DNA of 23,630 bases from Bacillota bacterium (GTDB lineage: Bacteria > Bacillota > Clostridia > Lachnospirales > Lachnospiraceae). A program made the position numbers and the translations under genes. The stretch is from positions 1 through 23,630 of the forward strand of contig JAEZLY010000243.1 in NCBI GenBank assembly GCA_023414985.1, given 5' to 3'. The notes below the pieces were generated by a model. The model was given only the letters and a program-made list of their open reading frames with translations. It had not been told where the DNA came from and ran no database searches. Positions 1 to 6,952 of the stretch are shown piece after piece; the stretch's first letter is position 1; each line of letters begins with the position of its first letter.

Positions 1-1
1 T

Positions 2-1201
2 CATCTTTATACTCCCAAGAGAGGAAAACGAAGATGGATTGAAGTATTCAATATTGTCCTTGCCAATACCTTCGGCATTGCATTCTTCTTCTCCTACCTG
101 TATATTGCGAAAGAATTCAACATTTCCCGTTACTTTCTCGGTCTATTCTATTGCTTGAATATCCTTCTCAGTATAGTAGCAAGAATGTCTCTGTCACAGG
201 CACTAAGAATTGCCAGACGCAGAGGCTATAATCTGAAGCATGTGCTTATGGTCGGCTACGGCCATGCAGCAGAAGCATATATAGACAGGATATTTGCAAA
301 TCCGCAATGGGGTTATTACATTCACGGAATACTGGATGACAACATTGAGGTCGGAACTATGTATAAGAAGGTTCCTGTCATCGGCAGCATTACCCACCTC
401 GAATCCTTCCTGACTAAGATGAACCTGGACGAGATAGCGATTACATTAAGTGTTGATGAGTACGGAAAGCTGGAGGACATCGTATCCATCTGTGAGAAAT
501 CCGGTGTGCACACCAAATTCGTACCCGATTATTACAGCTTCATCCCGACCACTCCTTACACAGAAGATTTATATGGACTTCCCGTCATTAATATAAGAAA
601 CGTTCCCCTCAGCAATACCTATAACCGCATCATTAAAAGAATGGTAGATATCGCAGGCGCGTCCTTTGCACTGCTTATATTCGCAATACCGATGCTGATC
701 GTGACAGCAATCATTAAAATCACATCACCCGGCCCGGCCATCTTCACACAGGTTCGTATCGGTAAGCACAATAAACAATTTAAGATGTATAAATTCCGTT
801 CTATGGAGATCCAGCGTGATACTGAGGAAAAGAAGGCCTGGACTACCAAGAATGATCCCCGCGTTACCGGCATCGGCAAATTTATCCGCAAGACCAGTAT
901 CGATGAATTCCCCCAGTTCTTTAATGTACTGAAGGGAGATATGAGTCTGGTCGGACCCAGACCGGAACGTCCGTTTTTCGTGGACAAGTTTAAGGAAGAA
1001 ATTCCTCGTTACATGATCAAGCATCAGGTCTCTCCGGGGCTTACCGGCTGGGCACAGATCAACGGTTATCGAGGTGACACCTCCATCCGCAAGAGAATTG
1101 ACCACGACCTGTATTATATTGAGAATTGGACCTTAGGTCTTGATTTTAAAATTATGTTTTTAACATTATTTAAAGGGTTCATCAATAAGAATGCTTATTA
1201 A
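2..1201 (+). CDS. Polyprenyl-phosphate sugar-1-phosphate transferase (5'-truncated)
   Basis: The reading frame is open from base 2 to the TAA at 1199-1201, so the gene starts before the window; the TTG at 155 is not a credible start because coding sequence with a membrane segment precedes it. The visible part has two hydrophobic stretches near the edge, then a nucleotide-binding-fold (CoA-binding-like) middle region, a transmembrane segment after the KRMVDI motif, and the bacterial sugar transferase domain with KFRSM, DEFPQF, MSLVGPRPE and GLTGWAQING. Family knowledge: such proteins (WcaJ/EpsE type) load a sugar-1-phosphate onto undecaprenyl phosphate at the cytoplasmic face of the membrane and start a capsule, exopolysaccharide or wall-polymer repeat unit. 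An LCP ligase follows 46 bp downstream on the same strand, fitting transfer of the finished polymer to the wall. The sugar substrate cannot be told from sequence. Confidence 0.93.
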   Translation, partial: HLYTPKRGKRRWIEVFNIVLANTFGIAFFFSYLYIAKEFNISRYFLGLFYCLNILLSIVARMSLSQALRIARRRGYNLKHVLMVGYGHAAEAYIDRIFANPQWGYYIHGILDDNIEVGTMYKKVPVIGSITHLESFLTKMNLDEIAITLSVDEYGKLEDIVSICEKSGVHTKFVPDYYSFIPTTPYTEDLYGLPVINIRNVPLSNTYNRIIKRMVDIAGASFALLIFAIPMLIVTAIIKITSPGPAIFTQVRIGKHNKQFKMYKFRSMEIQRDTEEKKAWTTKNDPRVTGIGKFIRKTSIDEFPQFFNVLKGDMSLVGPRPERPFFVDKFKEEIPRYMIKHQVSPGLTGWAQINGYRGDTSIRKRIDHDLYYIENWTLGLDFKIMFLTLFKGFINKNAY

Positions 1202-1247
1202 GACTTATTGAGATATCAACCGGAAAGGTAAAGGATAAGGCAAAACA

Positions 1248-2267
1248 ATGGCGCAAGAAGAAAAGAAAAAGAAGAAAAGTAAACTGTTGATCATTCTATT
1301 CGTAGAGATTTTTATCATACTCCTTCTTTTTGTCGGTGTTTATCTATACGACAAAATGACCAAAATACAGTTTAACGACAGCGAAGATGCAAGCATACAG
1401 ACAAACGCGGAGGTCCAATTGGAAGGCTACCGTAATATCGCATTATTCGGTGTCGACTCCAGAGAAAATGCTTTAGAGAAAAGCACCCACAGTGATACCA
1501 TTATTATCGCAAGCATCAACAACAAAACCAAGGCAGTAAAGCTCGCTTCCATATACCGCGATACCTATGTGAACATCCCGGGTGAGGAATATACTAAGAT
1601 TAATGCTGCTTACTTCAAGGGCGGTTACTCCCTGGCACTCAGCACCATCAATACCAACTTCGACTTAGATGTAAAGGAATTCATCACTGTGAATTTCGAT
1701 GCGATCGTAAAATCGATCGATATGCTCGGCGGAATTGAGCTGGATATCACGGATAGCGAATTGAAATATTTAAATGGCTATGTCAGATCATTAAATAAAA
1801 TCAACGGCACCAATGTACCGGGCCTCAAATCAGCTGGAACCCAGCTGGTGAATGGTACACAGGCAACCGCTTATGCCCGGATCAGATACACCAAGGGTGG
1901 AGATTTCAAACGTGCGGAACGCCAGAGAATCGTGGTAACCAAGATGTTTGAAAAGATTAAGAAGGCAGATTTTAAAACAACCAATAAGATTATTGATGAG
2001 ATGCTGCCTCAGGTATATACGAACCTGTCCACAGCGGATATTCTTTCCCTGGCAAAGGATGTTCTTTCCTATAACATCGTGGATAACACAGGATTTCCAT
2101 TCGAGAAGGATGCACATACATATAAAAAGGTGTCCTATGTATTCCCGATCGATTTATCAGCGAATGTAACAAAGCTGCACGAGTTCCTGTTTAACGAGAC
2201 CGGCTATGTACCCAGCTCCAAGGTTCAGGAGTATTCCTCCTACATCGAAGGAATCAGAACCCAATAA
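1248..2267 (+). CDS. LytR-CpsA-Psr (LCP) family wall-polymer ligase
   Basis: This 339-residue protein has a short Lys-rich cytoplasmic N terminus (residues 1-12), one membrane segment (about 13-34) and an extracellular LCP domain (about 60-250). Family motifs are present: FGVDSR (67-72), HSDT (81-84), SIYRDT (101-106) and the Arg-rich block around RIRY and RAERQR (211-227), residues that bind the pyrophosphate of the lipid-linked donor. LCP proteins transfer undecaprenyl-linked glycopolymers (wall teichoic acid, capsule) to peptidoglycan. The gene lies 46 bp after the sugar transferase with an AAAGGA-like site upstream of the ATG, so the two are probably co-transcribed. A strong terminator follows. 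Whether it attaches the polymer made by the opposing teichoic-acid operon or a different one is inference. Confidence 0.95.
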   Translation: MAQEEKKKKKSKLLIILFVEIFIILLLFVGVYLYDKMTKIQFNDSEDASIQTNAEVQLEGYRNIALFGVDSRENALEKSTHSDTIIIASINNKTKAVKLASIYRDTYVNIPGEEYTKINAAYFKGGYSLALSTINTNFDLDVKEFITVNFDAIVKSIDMLGGIELDITDSELKYLNGYVRSLNKINGTNVPGLKSAGTQLVNGTQATAYARIRYTKGGDFKRAERQRIVVTKMFEKIKKADFKTTNKIIDEMLPQVYTNLSTADILSLAKDVLSYNIVDNTGFPFEKDAHTYKKVSYVFPIDLSANVTKLHEFLFNETGYVPSSKVQEYSSYIEGIRTQ

Positions 2268-2301
2268 AGCAGACTTGATCGCATAGACTTTACAAAAATA
2301 A

Positions 2302-2342
2302 GGCTGACAGCCATCTGAAATCCTTTCAGCGGCTGTCCAGCC
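2302..2342. terminator. Bidirectional intrinsic terminator between convergent operons
   Basis: GGCTG-A-CAGCC pairs with GGCTG-TC-CAGCC, extended by CTGAAA/TTTCAG towards the loop. A T-rich run follows on the plus strand (2343-2349) and an A-rich run precedes it (2294-2300), so it can stop transcripts both from the LCP gene and from the last gene of the minus-strand teichoic-acid operon. Confidence 0.85.
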
Positions 2343-2429
2343 TTTCTTTCACTCTGTTATACACATAAGATCGCAGATCCATTCATTTTTTCTACGAGCC
2401 AATATTAATTGCAATCCTTCTAATTCTGC

Positions 2430-3575
2430 TTATTGCAGTTCAATGAGTTTGATCAGTCTGTCTGTGGCATTCCCATCCGTATAAGCATAATGCATGCTGA
2501 TAAACTCCTCGATTTTATTCTGCTCAAATTTTTTCTCCTGAAGGATATTCAATACCTCCTCACAGCCATATGCTACAGGCCCCGGAACAAATGCTTCATA
2601 GGGGTAATAGAAGCCTCTTCCCTGATCCGAGAACTCCTCATAATCATACGCGTAGAAAATCATCGGCCGCTTCAACAGGCAGTATTCGAATATAATCGAG
2701 GAATAATCCGTAATCAGCAGATCAGTTGCCATCAGTACCGTATTGACGTCCTTCTCAAAAGACAGCTGACAGATATTCTTCCCCAGCTTCTGTTTATCAA
2801 AGGAATGGGCAATGTGCGGATGCAGCCGGAGTCCCAGGCAGTAATCCTCGGGTAATTTCTGTCCCAGTTCATCCAAAAGCTCTATCAGTCTTGGATTCTG
2901 TTCTTTATTATCCCGGAAAGTAGGAGCATATAAGATCAGCTTTTTATCGGCAGGAATCCCATATTTCTGATAGATATATTCCTTATAGGGATTCTTTTTG
3001 AAGATCTCTATTTCCTTTAATCTTCTGAAGAATTCATCACTCTTGGGAAGCCCCAGGGCATAGACATTCGTGTCGCTGACTCCAAATGCTCCGGCATATA
3101 ATCTCTTCATAGCCGGAGAGTTCACAATCAGGTGAGTGATATTTGAATTAGCCCTCTTTTCCAGTAGCTTCAGCTTCCCGGTATTGGCATCCTGTCCAAA
3201 TTTCTTAATGGTGCCGGTTCCATGCCAGAGCTGGATTACCTTGGTTCCTCTTCTTCTCCGTAGATAGGCATATGGCAGAAACACATTATCCATTAGAATT
3301 ATTTCTGCTCTTGCCAGTTCAAAGGGCTTTCTCAGGAAGAAATTGATCAGGGTTTTCGGCTTCGTAAAGCTTTCCACAGCCCTGATATCACTCTGGGTAA
3401 CATAGGAGAAGGTATAACTTAAGTCTGCCTTCTGCATTGCCCGAGCGGTGATACTGACATTGCTGCCCTCCCCTTCATCATGCGTCATGATACAGAATAC
3501 TCTTTTCTTTTTGACCGGTGCCAGTCTGCAGATATTATAGATTAAAGCAAATAGACAATATCCGATTGTCTTCAT
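2430..3575 (-). CDS. CDP-glycerol glycerophosphotransferase family protein
   Basis: About 381 residues. A hydrophobic N-terminal segment (residues 4-20) is followed by a TagF/TagB-type transferase domain with IQLWHGTG, GLPKSDEFF (where the two sister proteins have GYPRND), YAPTFRD, ITDYSSIIFEY, RGFYYP and PGPV. Such enzymes move glycerol phosphate (or another CDP-polyol phosphate) onto a growing teichoic-acid chain at the inner membrane face. It is the last gene of the operon, ends at the shared terminator and lies downstream of a broken paralogue. Start: GTG at 3576-3578 is followed directly by ATG at 3573-3575; a GGAGG lies 8 nt before the GTG and 11 nt before the ATG, so either is possible. 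The HGTG variant and divergent mid-motif suggest a role distinct from the HGTP-type polymerases (primase or different polyol), which is inference. Confidence 0.9.
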   Translation of the reverse strand: MKTIGYCLFALIYNICRLAPVKKKRVFCIMTHDEGEGSNVSITARAMQKADLSYTFSYVTQSDIRAVESFTKPKTLINFFLRKPFELARAEIILMDNVFLPYAYLRRRRGTKVIQLWHGTGTIKKFGQDANTGKLKLLEKRANSNITHLIVNSPAMKRLYAGAFGVSDTNVYALGLPKSDEFFRRLKEIEIFKKNPYKEYIYQKYGIPADKKLILYAPTFRDNKEQNPRLIELLDELGQKLPEDYCLGLRLHPHIAHSFDKQKLGKNICQLSFEKDVNTVLMATDLLITDYSSIIFEYCLLKRPMIFYAYDYEEFSDQGRGFYYPYEAFVPGPVAYGCEEVLNILQEKKFEQNKIEEFISMHYAYTDGNATDRLIKLIELQ

Positions 3576-3604
3576 CACAGCTGCTTCCTCCCCCCAATAG
3601 GATG

Positions 3605-3624
3605 AGCGGCTGTTTCCAGCCGCT
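3605..3624 (-). other. Intercistronic hairpin with GAAA tetraloop
   Basis: On the minus strand an 8-bp perfect stem AGCGGCTG/CAGCCGCT closes a GAAA loop in the 60-bp gap between the broken transferase gene and the last gene of the operon. No T-tract follows, so it is not a classical terminator. It may stabilise or partially attenuate the mRNA; function unproven. Confidence 0.6.
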
Positions 3625-3636
3625 TACCAAATATGT

Positions 3637-4839
3637 TTATTTATTTGTCAGCTTTTGGATCAGCTCTACCACCTTAGCGGAAGCATGTCCATCGTCTGCA
3701 TGATTATATTTCTGGTAAAAGGCTTCCTGCTTCTCAAGGTAGCGGGCAGGATCATACTCCTTAATAGAAGCAATCAGTTCCTCCGTAGTCTGAGTAACCG
3801 GTCCGGGTGCCTCCGCCAGAAAATCAAAATAGAAGCCTCGGAGTGTATCCTTATATTCCTCTAAGTCATAACAGAAGAACAGCATTGGCCGCTTCAGCAG
3901 ACTGTAATCAAACATAACCGAGGAATAGTCCGTAATCATCATATCCGATACAAGGTACAGATCGGCAATGTCATAGCTTAAGTCACAGGAGTAAATAAAG
4001 CCTTGATAAGGAGACCAGTCAATCTGATCCATGACCAGATAGTGATACTTCACGATCATGATCGTATCCTCACCCAGATTGTCCCGTAATGCGTTAAAAT
4101 CGAGCGGTGGATTGAACTTGTATTTCCCTTTGCCGTAGAATTCGTTGTCCCTCCAGGTTGGCGCATAAAGGATCACGCGCTTATCTGCAGGTATCCCCAG
4201 ACGCTGCTTTAGTTCTGCAATATCGTTCTGATTATTCTTCGCAAAAAGTACATCGTTTCTGGGATAGCCTATCTCCAGCATCTCCTTGTCGAAGGCAAAC
4301 GCTCTACGGAAGATCTCGGTTGAGAAGTGATTCTGGGAAATCAGATAATCCCAGGTCTGGGCATTCTCATAGAAATTCTTCTTATAATTATCAATACCCT
4401 TCTCTCCCGCCATATGAACATTATCCATGTCCAGCGCAAGCTTCTTTAACGGTGTTCCGTGCCAGGTCTGGATTTAAGTACATTCCGGTCTCTTTATGAT
4501 AAACCTAGGCAAACGGGTATCACATACCCATGTGCCGGCTACAGCAAACAGATAGAAGTATTTCAGTCTGGATCTCTTCACAGTCCGAGCCGCTCCCGGC
4601 AGCTTGGTCTCAGGTTTTTCCAGGATGAAATAGCAGCGGAATTCCTGATCCAGCCCCTGTTTCACCATTTCCTCATAAATCGCTCTGGGGCTTCCGGTAT
4701 AGTTTCTTCCCAAGTTGCTCTCAAAAAGAATGATTTTCTTATTGACAGGAGGAACCTTCGTCCCCGTCCTGTATATCAATAGTACAGATTTTTTCACTAA
4801 CTTCTTCAGCTTTTTGATGATCTTGTTAACTGCATCCAT
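3637..4839 (-). pseudogene. CDP-glycerol glycerophosphotransferase interrupted by an in-frame stop
   Basis: Codons from ATG at 4839 to TAA at 3637 form one continuous frame of 401 codons with a single internal TAA at 4474-4476. The first 121 residues match the N-terminal part of the family. Directly after the stop the same frame continues with IQTWHGTPLKKL, then GYPRND, YAPTWRDNEF, ITDYSSVMFDY, RGFYFDF and PGPV. The larger fusion protein of this operon has ECT-F-LQTWHGTP at the equivalent place, so the stop replaces an aromatic codon (one base from TAC or TAT). The intact protein would be a CDP-glycerol:polyglycerophosphate glycerophosphotransferase polymerising teichoic acid. The N-terminal fragment lacks the catalytic region; the C-terminal part (ATG possible at 4428) lacks the N terminus. 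Alternatives are a sequencing error or readthrough. The rest of the frame shows no decay, so the change is recent or false. Confidence 0.85.
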
Positions 4840-4858
4840 AGGTGGTTGTTATGCTCCT

Positions 4859-5266
4859 CTATTCGGATTTCTTCTGTGCACCAAGGTTTAAATCCTGCTT
4901 GATCTTCGTTGTGGAGATCCCTTCCGTGCGGGGAAGATAAACCACTTCGCAGTAATCCTTCAGGAAATCGAACTGTCCCTTCCAGTCATCACCCATAACA
5001 AATACGTCGATATTATTGTCTACCACATCCTGAATCTTCTGCTCCCAGGTATACTCCGGAAGTACTTCATCCACATACTTGATCGCCTCAAGAATGATCT
5101 TTCTGTCCTCGTAGCAGTGATAGGCTGTCTTATGCTTAATTGCATTAAACTCATCCGAGGAAAGAACCACTACAAGATAATCACCAAGCTCCTTTGCTCT
5201 TCTCAACAGATTGATATGTCCGACATGCAGTAAATCATAAGTACCATACGTAATAACCTTTTTCAT
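4859..5266 (-). CDS. tagD: Glycerol-3-phosphate cytidylyltransferase
   Basis: This 135-residue cytoplasmic enzyme joins CTP and glycerol 3-phosphate to give CDP-glycerol, the activated precursor for poly(glycerol phosphate) teichoic acid. The cytidylyltransferase signature GTYDLLHVGH (residues 8-17, with the HxGH nucleotide-binding motif) and the C-terminal RTEGISTT (113-120) are both present, and the length is close to Bacillus TagD. It lies between tagH and the polymerase genes, so it supplies substrate to the glycerophosphotransferase domains of the same operon. The ATG has only a weak, distant AAGGTGG as ribosome site, while a strong AAAGGAGG lies farther upstream at 5313-5320 without a start codon next to it, so translation may be tuned. 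Confidence 0.96.
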   Translation of the reverse strand: MKKVITYGTYDLLHVGHINLLRRAKELGDYLVVVLSSDEFNAIKHKTAYHCYEDRKIILEAIKYVDEVLPEYTWEQKIQDVVDNNIDVFVMGDDWKGQFDFLKDYCEVVYLPRTEGISTTKIKQDLNLGAQKKSE

Positions 5267-5353
5267 TTTTTAATTCGCGTTCCACCTTAATTCAGTTTTT
5301 CCGGAACGTTTTCCTCCTTTCGATGATGACAATTCTTTTATCATAAATCTTAC

Positions 5354-6106
5354 TTAATTGTTCTCAGCGTCATTGATCTTAGCTTCATAAATTGCACTGA
5401 CATCGCCAACTTTCCCTTTGGCGATCAGCTTTCCCTTCTCCAGTAAGATAGCGCAATTACAAAGGCGGTTTACCTGTTCCAGGGAATGGGATACGAAAAG
5501 CACCGTGACTCCTTTATCAAACATAGCCTTAATCTTCTTCTCACTCTTCTTCTTGAACTTCGCATCTCCTACGGATAACACCTCATCCAGAATGAGAATC
5601 TCCGGTTCCACGATGGTAGCAATGGAAAAGCCGAGTCTTGCCTTCATACCGGAGGAATAATTCTTTACCGGTACATTGATGAAATCCCCTAACTCCGAAA
5701 ATTCCACGATCTCATCATATTTCTCCCGGATAAATTCCTTCGGATATCCAAGAACAGCGCCGTATAGATAGATATTCTCCGCTCCGGTGTATTGCGGATC
5801 AAAACCGGCTCCAAGCTCCAGAAGAGGGACAATTTTACCCTTGATATTAACCGTGCCCTCCGTTGCCTTCAGTACTCCGGCGATAATCTTCAATAATGTA
5901 CTCTTTCCTGCACCGTTGAGTCCGAGGATGCCTAAACGGTCTCCCTTATTCACAGAAAAGCTGATATCCTGTAACGCCCAGAATTCCTGATACCTCAGCT
6001 CATTCTTTACCATTTTGATAAAATATTCTTTCAAGTTATCAACCTTTTTTTCCATCAGGTTGAATTTCATACCGACATGCTCAACCGTTAAAACCTTTTC
6101 CTTCAC
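5354..6106 (-). CDS. tagH: Teichoic acid ABC exporter, ATP-binding subunit
   Basis: This 250-residue ABC ATPase has Walker A GLNGAGKST (62-70), signature YSSGMKARL (150-158), Walker B LILDEVLSVGD (171-181) and a switch histidine in FVSHS. The extended N-terminal region before Walker A and the SVGD sequence after Walker B are typical of the polysaccharide/teichoic acid exporter subfamily (TagH, KpsT, Wzt). It pairs with TagG, encoded 36 bp upstream, to flip lipid-linked teichoic acid across the membrane. It lacks the long C-terminal extension of Bacillus TagH, as in many short homologues. The start is GTG at 6104-6106, supported by GGAGG five bases upstream. Confidence 0.94.
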   Translation of the reverse strand: MKEKVLTVEHVGMKFNLMEKKVDNLKEYFIKMVKNELRYQEFWALQDISFSVNKGDRLGILGLNGAGKSTLLKIIAGVLKATEGTVNIKGKIVPLLELGAGFDPQYTGAENIYLYGAVLGYPKEFIREKYDEIVEFSELGDFINVPVKNYSSGMKARLGFSIATIVEPEILILDEVLSVGDAKFKKKSEKKIKAMFDKGVTVLFVSHSLEQVNRLCNCAILLEKGKLIAKGKVGDVSAIYEAKINDAENN

Positions 6107-6142
6107 AAAATCCTCCGTTCTACAAGCGTAACGCTCTACCGA

Positions 6143-6934
6143 TTATATATTTAAGATAAAATCATCTTGCTTTTTGTAAAACAGCAGGATACCGACGAGC
6201 AAAGAGCCCAGGCTGTAAACAGCGGATAAAATCAAAGCTTCCTTGTTCATCGGCATGCCGAATACAGCATCTCTGAAATTTACAATGACCAGATAAAGCG
6301 GATTCAAATTAAAGATCCACGCATGATCACCCAGCTTCAAATCCTCCACATGGTAGAAGATACCGCAGGTGTACATAATCAACATCAGTGCTACGCTCCA
6401 GAGATACTCCAGATCCCTGAAGAATACGGCTAACGTAGCCAAAATCATACCGAACCCCAAGGATAGAATCAGGATCATGATGAGCGGTACGATTACCTGC
6501 AGCAAATATAAGGTCGGCATCACCCGGAACAGGATGGCCGCCAGGAATAAAATAATTAACGATATTAAAAATATTACATAATTGGACAGAATGGACGAAA
6601 AAGGATAAATGTATTTCGGAACATAAACCTTCTTAATCATCGCACTATTGCTTCGGATCGATTTCATCGCTGCTTTTGTAGCATTCGAGAAAAAGGTATA
6701 TAACAGTCTACCGGTTAAGATATATACCGGAAAGGTTTTTCCGCCCCTGCCCAGCAGATTGGAGAAAATAACCGTAAGAACTGCCGTCGTCAACAGCGGT
6801 TCCAGCAGAGTCCAGAAAATGCCCAGATAGGATCTGCGATATTTCAGCTTGATATCCTTCTTTACCAGTTCCCCCAATAAAAAACGGTATTTGTTAAAAT
6901 TCTTCCACGCGTTCTTCAAACTTACCTCCATCAT
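6143..6934 (-). CDS. tagG: Teichoic acid ABC exporter, permease subunit
   Basis: This 263-residue polytopic membrane protein of the ABC-2 type has the N-terminal KDIKLKYRRSYLGIFWTLLEP motif region characteristic of TagG/Wzm/KpsM permeases, followed by about six hydrophobic segments. It forms the channel that exports the lipid-linked polymer with TagH. It lies 18 bp after the fusion gene and 36 bp before tagH. Start choice is uncertain: the ATGATG at 6929-6934 has no good ribosome site, whereas a GGAGGT inside the first codons sits five bases before a TTG at residue 6, so a slightly shorter protein is possible. Confidence 0.94.
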   Translation of the reverse strand: MMEVSLKNAWKNFNKYRFLLGELVKKDIKLKYRRSYLGIFWTLLEPLLTTAVLTVIFSNLLGRGGKTFPVYILTGRLLYTFFSNATKAAMKSIRSNSAMIKKVYVPKYIYPFSSILSNYVIFLISLIILFLAAILFRVMPTLYLLQVIVPLIMILILSLGFGMILATLAVFFRDLEYLWSVALMLIMYTCGIFYHVEDLKLGDHAWIFNLNPLYLVIVNFRDAVFGMPMNKEALILSAVYSLGSLLVGILLFYKKQDDFILNI

Positions 6935-6952
6935 GCCAGCCTATGGCCAATC

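Noticed and set aside
2433..2855. 140-codon plus-strand frame opposite the last transferase gene
   Set aside because: Shadow of the well-supported minus-strand gene, without ribosome site or family similarity.
4158..4782. Plus-strand open frames opposite the broken transferase gene
   Set aside because: They are antisense shadows; the minus-strand frame carries all family motifs.
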